Origin: Rhizobium leguminosarum bv. viciae USDA 2370
GTDB taxonomy: Bacteria > Pseudomonadota > Alphaproteobacteria > Rhizobiales > Rhizobiaceae
Direction: 5' to 3'
Assembly (NCBI RefSeq): GCF_002008365.1
Contig: NZ_MRDL01000001.1
Span: 288,907-352,906, forward strand
Length of the DNA stretch: 64,000 nucleotides
In this document: piece by piece, positions 34,623 to 42,507 of the stretch
Numbering within the stretch: the first letter of the stretch is position 1
How the letters are laid out: every line of letters begins with the position of its first letter
Made by a program: the position numbers and the translations under genes
The notes under the pieces: generated by a model
Databases searched by the model: none
What the model saw: only the letters and a program-made list of their open reading frames with translations
What the model was told of the DNA's origin: nothing

Positions 34623-35492
34623 ATGCCAACCTCCATCCGGATCGGCAATCAGGATCTCACCGTCGATGTCTCCACCCTCGGCGCCGAGATGCAGGCGCTC
34701 ACGTCAAGCGATGGGCGCTCATGGTTGTGGACGGGCGACGCGGCCTTCTGGACCGGGCGTTCGCCGATCCTGTTTCCGATCGTCGGCAAGGCACCTGACG
34801 ACAAGATCACGATCGACGGCACGGTCTATCCGATGGCCCAGCATGGTTTTGCCCGCCGCAGCGAATTCGCGCTTGCGGCATCCACCGAGACGATGTGCCG
34901 GTTCGAACTGACCGCCTCGGAGGCGACTCGGGCGGTCTATCCCTTCGAGTTTCAGCTGGCCGTGGTGCATGCGGTCGAGGGCCGGGCGTTGACTGTCACG
35001 GCGGAGGTCAGCAATCGCGACCAGAAGCCGATGCCCTTCGGTCTCGGCTTCCATTCGGCCTTCGCCTGGCCATTGCCCGGCGCTTCCGGCCGCGACCATA
35101 TCGTAACGCTCGACAATGAAGGCGAGCCGGCGCTTGTGCGGCTGGGAGGCGGCCTCATCAACCCTGCGGCCTTGCCCTCGCCGTTCGATGCCGGCCGGCT
35201 GGTGCTCGATCATGCCATGTTCGAGCAGGATGCGATGATTTTCCCGAGCGGTGCGGGCGAAGGGCTGCGCTATGGCGCAGAAGGCAGGCCGGCCATGCAT
35301 TTCCATTTCGAAAACCTGCCCAATCTTGCGCTGTGGACCAAGCCGGGGGCGCCCTTCCTCTGTGTCGAGCCCTGGCATGGAACGGCCGCGGAAGCGGGAG
35401 GTTCGAGCGAGCTGTCGAAGAGGCATTCGACCACGATCCTGGAACCGGGTGCTGTCGCCCGCTTCGCCTTTACGGTCGAAATCCCGCAATAG
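34623..35492 (+). CDS. Aldose 1-epimerase family protein (LacX-like)
   Basis: A 289-residue galactose-mutarotase-like protein. Seen: VSTLGAEMQALTSSDG near the start, the first His in YPMAQHGFARRSEF, the second in PFGLGFHSAFAWPL, and the catalytic-type Glu in FLCVEPWHG. It interconverts anomers of a hexose or hexose derivative in the cytoplasm. AAAGGGAA precedes ATG 34623; the longer frame to 34524 lacks a ribosome site. Followed by the terminator at 35496. Confidence 0.86.
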   Translation: MPTSIRIGNQDLTVDVSTLGAEMQALTSSDGRSWLWTGDAAFWTGRSPILFPIVGKAPDDKITIDGTVYPMAQHGFARRSEFALAASTETMCRFELTASEATRAVYPFEFQLAVVHAVEGRALTVTAEVSNRDQKPMPFGLGFHSAFAWPLPGASGRDHIVTLDNEGEPALVRLGGGLINPAALPSPFDAGRLVLDHAMFEQDAMIFPSGAGEGLRYGAEGRPAMHFHFENLPNLALWTKPGAPFLCVEPWHGTAAEAGGSSELSKRHSTTILEPGAVARFAFTVEIPQ

Positions 35493-35495
35493 AAA

Positions 35496-35522
35496 GCGCT
35501 CGCCGGGAAGCCCGGCGAGCGC
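35496..35522 (+). terminator. Stem-loop terminator between convergent genes
   Basis: A perfect 12-base stem (GCGCTCGCCGGG / CCCGGCGAGCGC) with a 3-base loop begins four bases after the epimerase stop; CGGTATTTTG follows. It lies before the convergent emrB-type gene end (35534). Confidence 0.75.
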
Positions 35523-35533
35523 CGGTATTTTGT

Positions 35534-37123
35534 TCAGTGAGCGCCGGCGCCACCGCCGGCCCGCGGTTTCTGGGTGAGCAGCAGGGCAACGGCTGCAATG
35601 GCAAGAACAACGCCGATGACGGCGAAGGTATCGGCAAAACCCAGGATGAGGGCCTGGCGCCTGACAATCTGGCCAAGCGCCACGATGGCTTTCTGGGCTG
35701 CGACGGCATGATCGGAAACACCATGCTGTAGGAAGTAGCCAGTCATCTGGTCGAGACGGTTGCGGACTTCGTCGCGGCCGAGCGTCACCGACTGGCCGAT
35801 GATATTAGAGTGGAACTGCTCACGTTTGGTCAGCACCGTGCCGAGTGTCGCCGTGCCGACGGCGCCACCGAGATTGCGCAGCATGTTGGTCAGGCCCGAG
35901 GCGGCGGCCGCATCTGATGGAGCGATGCCGGCAGTGGTGATGGCGGTGATCGGCGTCAGCACCAGGGCCTGGCCGATGGCGCGGACGATATTCGGAATCC
36001 AGAACTGGTCGCCGGCGGTATCGGCCGAAAGCGTGATGTTCATGAAGCAGCTGATCGCAAAGATCGAGATGCCGAGGAAGCCGATGTAACGCGCATCGAA
36101 GCGCTTCATCATCATCGGCACGAGTGGGATCAAAAGCAGCTGCGGCAGGCCGGTCCAGGCCAGGACATTGCCGATCTGCTCGGCATTATAACGCTGCACC
36201 TGGCCGAGATATTGCGGCAGGATATAGACGGTGCCGAAGAGAGCCACACCGACCAGCACGTTGACGGCAACGCCGATGCCGAAATTGCGCTGCTTGAGCA
36301 GCCGCAGCTTGACCAGGGGCTTCTCCACCGTCAGCTCGATCCAGATGAAGGCGACGAGGAAGACGAAGGCGACGATGCTGAGCTTGACGATGAAGGGCGA
36401 GGAGAACCAGTCTTCCTTGTTGCCCTCTTCAAGCACCGTCTGCAGCGCCGAAAGACCGATCGCCATGGTGAAGATGCCAGCCCAGTCGCCCTCCCTGAGT
36501 AGGCCAAGCTGCATCGGCTGCTTGTCGAGCGTCAGGGCAAGGGCGACCGCCATGATGGCGCTCGGGATGGCGTTGATGAAGAAGATGGTCTGCCAGCCAT
36601 AGTTTTCGGTGAGGTAACCGCCGATGGTCGGGCCGATCGCCGGTGCGAAGGTGACCGAGAGCGCGAAGATCGCCAGGCCGAGCGGCTGCTGCGATTTCGG
36701 CAGTTTGGTCAACACCATTGTGAAGGCCATGGGGATCAGCACGCCGCCGGCAAAACCCTGCAGGCCGCGCAGCACGATCATCGTGCCGAGATCATGGGCG
36801 AAGGCACAGGCGATCGAAAACAGTGGAAAGAGGACGGAGTTGACGAGGATAAAGCGCCGGAACGAGAAGACGTTGCTGAAATAGGCCGTCAGCGGAATGA
36901 CGACGATCTCGCCGATGAGGTATGAGGTGGAGATCCAGGCGCCGTTGTCGACACCCGTTCCGATGCCGCCCTCGATGTCGAGCAGCGAGGCATTGGTGAT
37001 CTGGATGTTGAGGATCGCCATGAAGGCGCCGATCATGCCGGCGAGAACGGCGATCCATTCCCTGGTGCTGGCGCCGGTTTTCGGCTGCGGAGCGGCGATT
37101 GATGTTGCTGCGATGGTGGACAT
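35534..37123 (-). CDS. DHA2-family MFS efflux transporter, EmrB type
   Basis: A 529-residue protein with 14 predicted membrane segments. N-terminal WIAVLAGMIGAFMAILNIQI is typical of DHA2 drug exporters, followed by ISTSYLIGEIVVIPLTAY and GGVLIPMAFTMV (motif C-like). It should form a tripartite pump with the adaptor encoded 24 bases upstream and an outer-membrane protein not encoded here. Regulated probably by the divergent TetR protein. Substrates unknown; flavonoids and other plant compounds are exported by similar rhizobial pumps. Confidence 0.9.
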   Translation of the reverse strand: MSTIAATSIAAPQPKTGASTREWIAVLAGMIGAFMAILNIQITNASLLDIEGGIGTGVDNGAWISTSYLIGEIVVIPLTAYFSNVFSFRRFILVNSVLFPLFSIACAFAHDLGTMIVLRGLQGFAGGVLIPMAFTMVLTKLPKSQQPLGLAIFALSVTFAPAIGPTIGGYLTENYGWQTIFFINAIPSAIMAVALALTLDKQPMQLGLLREGDWAGIFTMAIGLSALQTVLEEGNKEDWFSSPFIVKLSIVAFVFLVAFIWIELTVEKPLVKLRLLKQRNFGIGVAVNVLVGVALFGTVYILPQYLGQVQRYNAEQIGNVLAWTGLPQLLLIPLVPMMMKRFDARYIGFLGISIFAISCFMNITLSADTAGDQFWIPNIVRAIGQALVLTPITAITTAGIAPSDAAAASGLTNMLRNLGGAVGTATLGTVLTKREQFHSNIIGQSVTLGRDEVRNRLDQMTGYFLQHGVSDHAVAAQKAIVALGQIVRRQALILGFADTFAVIGVVLAIAAVALLLTQKPRAGGGAGAH

Positions 37124-37147
37124 GACACAAACTCCTCGTCCCCCGGC

Positions 37148-38332
37148 CTAGCTGCGGTCGTTCTTGGTGTCGATGCTCGGCTGGACGGACATGCCGGGTC
37201 GCAGGTCGCCGTTGGCGGCGGCGTCGCCATCGAGCACGATCCTGACCGGAATGCGTTGGACGACCTTGGTGAAGTTGCCGGTGGCGTTATCGGGCGGCAG
37301 CAGCGCGAATTCCTGGCCGCTTGCCGGAGCGAGGCTGTCGACATGGCCGTGATAGGTGCGCCCCGGGAACATATCGACCTCAATATCGACTGGCTGGCCG
37401 GCCTTCACGTCGGTGAGCTGGGTTTCCTTGTAGTTGGCGATGACATAGGCAGCCGTCGTCGGCACGACCGACATCAGCTGGGTGCCGGCCTGGACATATT
37501 GGCCGATGCGCAGCGTCCGGTTGCCGACGGTGCCGTCGACGGGCGCTGTGATCGTCGCATAGGAGAGGTTGAGCTCGGCCTGGTGCTGGACGGCCTGGCT
37601 GCGCGCAAGAGCCGCCTTTGCCTGGGCCAGTTCGGCGTTGAGAAGATCGACCTGCTTGACGGCGGCATCGAGCGAGGCGGTGTCGCGGACGATCGAGGCC
37701 TGGGCGGCAGCGATCTGCGAGGCGGCCTGCTGCGCCGTCTGGACCGGGGCGTAACCGCTGGTGGCAAGGTTCGAATAGCGCTTGTTGTTCTGCTCGGCAA
37801 AGGTCTCGTTGGCGCGGTCGACGTCGACGGTCGCGCGGGCGGCGGCAATCGTGGACTGCTGGATATCGAGCGAAGCCTGCTTGGCGTTGACGGTGGCTTC
37901 CCCGGCTGCGACATCGGCCTTTGCCTGATCAAGGGCTGCCTTGAAGTCGCGGTCATCGATGCGGGCGAGCGGCTGGCCGGCCTTGACGGTCTCGTTGTCC
38001 ATGACGAGGACCTCGGCGAGATAGCCCGAAACCTTGGGGGCGATGGTGCTGCTGTCGGCTTTCACATAGGCGTCGTCGGTCGAGATATGGAAACGCCCGA
38101 CTGTCCAGTAATCATGGCCGTAATAGGCGCCGGCGGCGATCAGCACGAGGGCGGTGGCGCCGAGAAGCAAGGAGCGGCCGCCACGCTTGCGGGCGGGCTT
38201 TTCCTCGGCAACGGGGGCAGCGGCCTCAGCGATGAGCGGTGGCTTGCCGGCGTCCAGGCTCGCGGGAGCGGCTTCGGCAACAGTTTCGACGGCGTTATTG
38301 TTGTTCAAGGCACGCAGCTTCTTGGTAGTCAT
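37148..38332 (-). CDS. HlyD-family efflux adaptor, EmrA type
   Basis: A 394-residue periplasmic adaptor. A cytoplasmic N-terminus is followed by one membrane anchor (SLLLGATALVLIAAGAYYG), a biotinyl-lipoyl half (STDDAYVKADSSTIAPKVSG), a long alpha-helical hairpin (about residues 130-260) and the second lipoyl half (ITAPVDGTVGNRTLRIGQYV). First gene of the pump operon, 24 bases before the EmrB-type gene. The start ATG 38332 is close to the divergent TetR promoter region. Confidence 0.9.
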   Translation of the reverse strand: MTTKKLRALNNNNAVETVAEAAPASLDAGKPPLIAEAAAPVAEEKPARKRGGRSLLLGATALVLIAAGAYYGHDYWTVGRFHISTDDAYVKADSSTIAPKVSGYLAEVLVMDNETVKAGQPLARIDDRDFKAALDQAKADVAAGEATVNAKQASLDIQQSTIAAARATVDVDRANETFAEQNNKRYSNLATSGYAPVQTAQQAASQIAAAQASIVRDTASLDAAVKQVDLLNAELAQAKAALARSQAVQHQAELNLSYATITAPVDGTVGNRTLRIGQYVQAGTQLMSVVPTTAAYVIANYKETQLTDVKAGQPVDIEVDMFPGRTYHGHVDSLAPASGQEFALLPPDNATGNFTKVVQRIPVRIVLDGDAAANGDLRPGMSVQPSIDTKNDRS

Positions 38333-38393
38333 TGTCTTTCTCCGGATGACGGGTCGCCGTCTCTTGGGCTGCGGCCTCTGAATTCAAGTGAAA

Positions 38394-38462
38394 TCCTATT
38401 TAGGAAACTTGATAATTTCCAAAATATGCACTATAAAATACATGTCAATAGGAATTTGGAAA
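38394..38462. promoter_or_regulatory. Divergent operator region between the pump and its TetR regulator
   Basis: The 136-base gap is AT-rich. TCCT-ATTT-AGGA at 38394-38405 is a short palindrome inside a looser CAAGT...ACTTG frame. TTTCCAAA at 38416-38423 and TTTGGAAA at 38455-38462 are exact inverse complements flanking a likely promoter. These are candidate TetR binding sites. Confidence 0.45.
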
Positions 38463-38468
38463 ATCATT

Positions 38469-39116
38469 ATGGTCCAAAATCAACAAATTGAGAGAAGGCC
38501 GCGCGGAAGGCCGCAGTTGCGATGTGACGACGACACCAGGGGCCTGATCATCAAGGCGGCAAATACCCAGTTTCACGAGAATGGTTACGCGGCGGCAAGC
38601 ATCGCCACGATCGCCCAGGATGCCGGTGTTTCCACAAAGACCCTCTACCGGCTGTTTCCGACCAAGGCCGATCTCTTTGCCAGCATGATCTCAGAGCGTA
38701 TCGTCGGTTTCCTGCTTGCGCTCGATCCCCCGATGCTCGCCAATGCCGATCTGAGAGATGGGCTGGAACGTATGCTGATGGCTTACGGCAGACTGTCGCT
38801 CTCTGAAGATACGGTCACCATCATGCGCCTCGTCATCGGCGAGTCGGACCGCTTCCCTGAAATCGCCACGTCCTTCTACGAACAGGCGATCCTACGCACC
38901 AATGCGCTGATGGAGGACTGGCTGCGCCGGCAGGTCGACCGCGGCCTCATTGCGCTCGACGATCCGCATTTAGCCTGCGGCATGCTGCGCGGCATGATGG
39001 CCATGGAGCCGCAGCGCGCGGCGATCCTGCGTCAGGAGCCACCGCCGACGATCGAAGCAATACAGGCGCGGGCGAAGATGTGCGCCGATCTTTTCTTGAA
39101 GGGTTGCGCGCTCTGA
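38469..39116 (+). CDS. TetR-family transcriptional regulator
   Basis: About 215 residues. The N-terminal helix-turn-helix is IIKAANTQFHENGYAAASIA then DAGVSTKTLYRLFPTKADLF, preceded by a basic arm (ERRPRGRPQL). The C-terminal ligand domain is AefR-like, with ARAKMCADLFLKGCAL at the end. ATG 38469 chosen; the longer frame has alternative starts. Divergent from emrAB-type genes, so a ligand-released repressor of the pump is likely. Its stop codon lies inside the terminator stem. Confidence 0.87.
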   Translation: MVQNQQIERRPRGRPQLRCDDDTRGLIIKAANTQFHENGYAAASIATIAQDAGVSTKTLYRLFPTKADLFASMISERIVGFLLALDPPMLANADLRDGLERMLMAYGRLSLSEDTVTIMRLVIGESDRFPEIATSFYEQAILRTNALMEDWLRRQVDRGLIALDDPHLACGMLRGMMAMEPQRAAILRQEPPPTIEAIQARAKMCADLFLKGCAL

Positions 39117-39151
39117 AGCATCGCTCGGGCTTCAGAGCGCGATGATTTTTT
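39108..39151 (+). terminator. Rho-independent terminator of the TetR gene
   Basis: A perfect 12-base stem, GCGCTCTGAAGC and GCTTCAGAGCGC, with a 9-base loop, followed by GATGA and six T residues. The left arm overlaps the TetR stop codon. Confidence 0.88.
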
Positions 39152-39241
39152 CTTACGAGCGAGCCGGTGCGGGCGCGGGAAGAAGCTTGCTCCGCAGCAG
39201 CCCAATTCGCCAAGGTCAGTCGATGCCGTTCGAGGACACCC

Positions 39242-40429
39242 TCAGGTCGGCGGCGCGCCCAGAGCATGCAGGATACCACGCAGTTCGGCGAGGCCGCGCA
39301 TGCGGCCGATGGCGGGGTAGCCTGGGGTGACGACCTTGTCGAGATCGTCAAGCATGCGGTGGCCATGATCCGAGCGGAAGACGATGGTGTCTTGTGTGCC
39401 GCGGTGGCGGTCTTCCGCGACCAGTTCCCGAAGCACCGCGACCATGTCGACGTCGCCTTCCAGATGCGCGCTTTCATGGAACGTTCGGCCGTCGCCCTCG
39501 CGTGTCGTGGCGCGCAGATGGGCAAAGTGGATGCGCGAGGCGAAGCGCCGTGCGATCGCCGGCAGGTCGTTCTCGGCGCGCACGCCGAGACTGCCGGTGC
39601 AATAACACATGCCGTTTGCCGCCGATGGCACCGCATCGAAGAGCGCGGCATAATCATCGGCCGTCGAGGCGATGCGCGGCAGGCCGAACAGCGAGCGCGG
39701 CGGATCATCGGGATGCAGCGTCAGCTTGACGCCGCGCGCTTCAGCAGCCGGCGTCACCGCCTCCAGGAATTCGATCAGGTGCCGACGCAATCTTGCGGCA
39801 TCGATACCGCTATAAGCGACCAGCTTTTCCCGGAAGGCCGGTATGGTCAGAGGTTCGGTGGTCGACCCCGGTAGAGCCGAGGTGATGATGCGGGTGATGT
39901 CGGCGACCTCGTCGTCCGTCATCGCCTCGAAGACGATACGCGCCCTTTCCCGGTCTTCCGCGGAATAGTGCTGCGCCGCATCTGGCCGTTCCAGAATGAA
40001 GAGATCGAAGGCTGCGAAGCGCTCGTGATCGAAACGCATGGCGGTGGCGCCCGTCGGTGTCACGAAATCGAGTTCGGTGCGGGTCCAGTCCACCACCGGC
40101 ATGAAATTATAGCAGACGATCGGAATGCCGCAGGCGGCGACCGCTTCGAGGCTGGCGACCCACGCCTCGATTTCGGCCTTCGCCTCCCCGCCCTTGCGCT
40201 TGACCGCGTCGGGGATCGGGATGCTCTCAACGACCGACCAGACGAGTGGCGAGCGGTCGCCCGGCGTCGTCTCGATCAGAGACTGGCGTTCGCGCACTTC
40301 CTTCTCCGTCCAGGCCCGGCCGATCGGCACCTGATGCAGCGAAGAGACGATATTGGTGGCGCCCGTCTGACGGACGTCATCCAACGTCACCGGCGCTTCC
40401 GGTCCGAACCATCTCCAACCTTGTCGCAT
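39242..40429 (-). CDS. uxuA: Mannonate dehydratase
   Basis: A 395-residue UxuA-type enzyme that dehydrates D-mannonate to 2-keto-3-deoxy-D-gluconate in hexuronate breakdown. Typical features: N-terminal GWRWFGPEAPVTLDDVRQTG, IVSSLHQVPIGRAW, the catalytic region VCYNFMPVVDWTRTEL, HPDDPPRSLFGLPRI and NGMCYCTGSLG. GGAAGAAGG precedes ATG 40429. It lies 42 bases downstream of a GntR gene on the same strand, its probable regulator. No uronate isomerase or reductase gene is present nearby. Confidence 0.93.
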   Translation of the reverse strand: MRQGWRWFGPEAPVTLDDVRQTGATNIVSSLHQVPIGRAWTEKEVRERQSLIETTPGDRSPLVWSVVESIPIPDAVKRKGGEAKAEIEAWVASLEAVAACGIPIVCYNFMPVVDWTRTELDFVTPTGATAMRFDHERFAAFDLFILERPDAAQHYSAEDRERARIVFEAMTDDEVADITRIITSALPGSTTEPLTIPAFREKLVAYSGIDAARLRRHLIEFLEAVTPAAEARGVKLTLHPDDPPRSLFGLPRIASTADDYAALFDAVPSAANGMCYCTGSLGVRAENDLPAIARRFASRIHFAHLRATTREGDGRTFHESAHLEGDVDMVAVLRELVAEDRHRGTQDTIVFRSDHGHRMLDDLDKVVTPGYPAIGRMRGLAELRGILHALGAPPT

Positions 40430-40471
40430 CCTTCTTCCTTCCCTGGTCTTTCGTTTCGTGTTGGCCTGCCG

Positions 40472-41194
40472 TCAGCAAAAATAATCGGGGTAACGCGCGC
40501 GCAGTTCGTCGACATCGGGAATGACGGCGCTTAAGTGATGGATCATTGTGCTGCGTGCCGCCGCCGCATCGTGAGCGGCGAGCGCATCGCGGATAATGAT
40601 GTGTTCGTGCACCACGTTGTCCATGCGCCCAAGCACCGGCAGCGTCAGCCGCCGTGCCCTATCGATCTGCACCTTGACCGTTTTCAGGATTGCCCAGATG
40701 CCGGGATAACCTGATATCTGCGCGATCGCCTCGTGGAAGGCCTCATCCTCCTCATGGAAGCTCGAGGCATTGTTGGTCGCGGCGTGCGACCGCTGCCGGG
40801 CGATGATGGTATCGAGACGGGCGATGTCTGCGGTAGTCGCGGTCAGGGCCGCAGTCTCGACGGTCGTGCCTTCGAGCGCCTTGCGCACAACGACCGCCTC
40901 GGGGATCGCCGAGACCGGCACCCGCGACACGACCGTGCCCGATTGCGGATAGATATCGACCAGTCCACCTTCGGAAAGCCTGAGCAGCGCCTCACGCACC
41001 GGTGTGCGGCTGACGCCGAAATCATCGGCAATCCGCTTTTCCTGCAGCAGCATGCCAGGCGGCATCCGTAGCGACACGATGTCGGCATAGAGACGATCGT
41101 AGATGGCGCCGGCCGTGGTGACGCGGCGCAGCCTGCCGCCAACCTCCTGCGAAGTCGGGACTACCAAGACTTCGGTTTCTGATTCTTGCGACAT
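40472..41194 (-). CDS. GntR-family regulator (FCD/FadR subfamily)
   Basis: About 240 residues. The winged helix shows AIYDRLYADIVSLRMPPGML then DDFGVSRTPVREALLRLSEG. The C-terminal FCD ligand domain has FHEEDEAFHEAIAQISGYPG with the metal-type His residues and HEHIIIRDALAAHD. The start at ATG 41194 is placed by homology; the frame runs further upstream. The palindrome at 41224 lies just before it. Cotranscription with uxuA suggests control by a hexuronate-derived ligand. Confidence 0.87.
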   Translation of the reverse strand: MSQESETEVLVVPTSQEVGGRLRRVTTAGAIYDRLYADIVSLRMPPGMLLQEKRIADDFGVSRTPVREALLRLSEGGLVDIYPQSGTVVSRVPVSAIPEAVVVRKALEGTTVETAALTATTADIARLDTIIARQRSHAATNNASSFHEEDEAFHEAIAQISGYPGIWAILKTVKVQIDRARRLTLPVLGRMDNVVHEHIIIRDALAAHDAAAARSTMIHHLSAVIPDVDELRARYPDYFC

Positions 41195-41223
41195 AACGAT
41201 ACCGGGCGTCGGTGCTTGTTGGC

Positions 41224-41233
41224 ATACTAGTAT
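41224..41233. promoter_or_regulatory. Palindrome upstream of the GntR gene, candidate operator
   Basis: ATACTAGTAT, a perfect 10-base palindrome in an AT-rich patch 30 bases before the GntR start. FadR-subfamily sites are short palindromes of this kind (T-G/A-GT...AC-type half sites). Autoregulation of the regulator and uxuA is inferred. Confidence 0.5.
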
Positions 41234-41432
41234 ATCAGTTAAATGGCCTTGCCAAGACGTGCTGCGGATGAGTGCGGTATGGCACCGCATCTCGTGATTC
41301 AGCGCTTCGCGAATTGAGCATTTCAGTCTGGGCTTGGGGATCGAGCAATGATTGCGCTTCAAAAGCGCTGGTGAACGGCATGAGCCTTGCGAAATCAGAA
41401 GCCCCATCTTTGCGCCGTGACACTCTTTGTTT

Positions 41433-41457
41433 GGAACTTAGATCCGTCGAGTTGGTT
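41433..41457 (+). promoter_or_regulatory. EcfG-type stress promoter candidate
   Basis: GGAAC is followed after 16 bases by GGTT, one mismatch from the EcfG consensus (GGAAC-N16/17-CGTT). It ends 21 bases before the DUF2934 gene start, a suitable distance. Together with the better match at 31097 this points to a general-stress gene. Confidence 0.5.
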
Positions 41458-41478
41458 GAAATCCCCAAGGAGATGGTC

Positions 41479-41883
41479 ATGAAAAACCCAGCACGACGCA
41501 AGATAATCGAAAGTACGACCGACGACGGGCGGCCGAAAGCTCCACCCGCTGCGGACGCACGCGGACAGAAGATGGCTCGGCGAGCCGCAAACCAAATCGA
41601 CAGGAAGAGCGGCGGGTTGCCGCCAGCCACCCGCGAGGAGGAGATCCGAAGAAGGGCATATTCCCTGTGGGAGAAGGAGGGGAGGCCGGAAGGCAAGCAC
41701 CGGCATCACTGGACCCTGGCCGAACATGAACTCGACGCCCAGCAGGGCGAGGCCGACAATCCTTTAAATCTCGCGGCCCTGCGAGAGGCCTCGCGCGAAC
41801 ATACGGATGCATTCCTCGTCAAGACGGATCTCGAAGACGCGGATCAACGCGAAGCCTCCCCCGGCACACGCGAGCAGGATTGA
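41479..41883 (+). CDS. DUF2934 domain-containing protein
   Basis: A 134-residue very polar protein. A basic N-terminal half is followed by the DUF2934 motif: REEEIRRRAYSLWEKEGRPE, HHWTLAEHELDA. The tail is acidic. AAGGAG is six bases from ATG 41479 and touches ATG 41473, so the former was chosen. Such proteins are common in rhizobia and often stress-induced; function is unknown. A candidate EcfG promoter precedes it, and a small membrane protein follows 38 bases later. Confidence 0.82.
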   Translation: MKNPARRKIIESTTDDGRPKAPPAADARGQKMARRAANQIDRKSGGLPPATREEEIRRRAYSLWEKEGRPEGKHRHHWTLAEHELDAQQGEADNPLNLAALREASREHTDAFLVKTDLEDADQREASPGTREQD

Positions 41884-41921
41884 ACTTTCCGCCTCGCGCC
41901 AATCTCAGAAAGGTCCCCGAA

Positions 41922-42173
41922 ATGGTCGACAAACAGAACTTGAACGCCGGATTCACCGGAACGCCCACCGAGCAGCCGGAGGGATTGACCAAGGCCGCGA
42001 AGTCGGCAGCCAAAGAGGTGCAGCGCGAGGCTTATGCCGTCGCCTCCGGCGCTAGAGAGCACCCGTACACAGCAAGCGCACTGTTGCTCACCACCGGCAT
42101 TCTGGCATTCGGGCTCGGCTACGTCCTCGGTCGATCATCGGCGGAAAGCTCCACAAGGGTGTATTGGCGATAG
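41922..42173 (+). CDS. Small membrane-anchored protein of unknown function (DUF883-like)
   Basis: An 83-residue protein. A polar helical N-terminal half (LTKAAKSAAKEVQREAYAVA) precedes one membrane segment (SALLLTTGILAFGLGYVLG), the layout of DUF883/ElaB-like tail-anchored proteins. AAAGG precedes the ATG. It probably shares the stress promoter of the DUF2934 gene. The family is not certain. Confidence 0.65.
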   Translation: MVDKQNLNAGFTGTPTEQPEGLTKAAKSAAKEVQREAYAVASGAREHPYTASALLLTTGILAFGLGYVLGRSSAESSTRVYWR

Positions 42174-42507
42174 CGGCAGACACTTCACGTCAACGAAACG
42201 CAGCATCGGTTCTTCGATTGGCTCTACTGATCCCGATGTTGCCGCCTTCTCTTCCCGCGGTACGCTGGTCGGTTGATCACGATCAAACCCTCAAATCAAG
42301 CCGCACCTCAAACGTGTTTTCCGTTGAAGGCGGCTTTCCCGCCGTATCCGTTTGCCGCCGATCATCGAATAGAACCACATCTGTCCCGAACGGCCTGTTG
42401 CCTGAATACCACGTTGAATAAAGCCATGGATTGCGCCCTCATCGCGACTTGACAGCCGTCTTCACGATCCTTAGCGAGGCAGTATCGACACGGTCAGGGC
42501 CGGCACA
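42174..42507. other. Intergenic region without a recognised feature
   Basis: These 334 bases between the small membrane protein and the O-antigen ligase show no supported frame, no clear terminator and no recognised RNA. The ligase promoter must lie here, but no consensus is clear. Confidence 0.4.
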
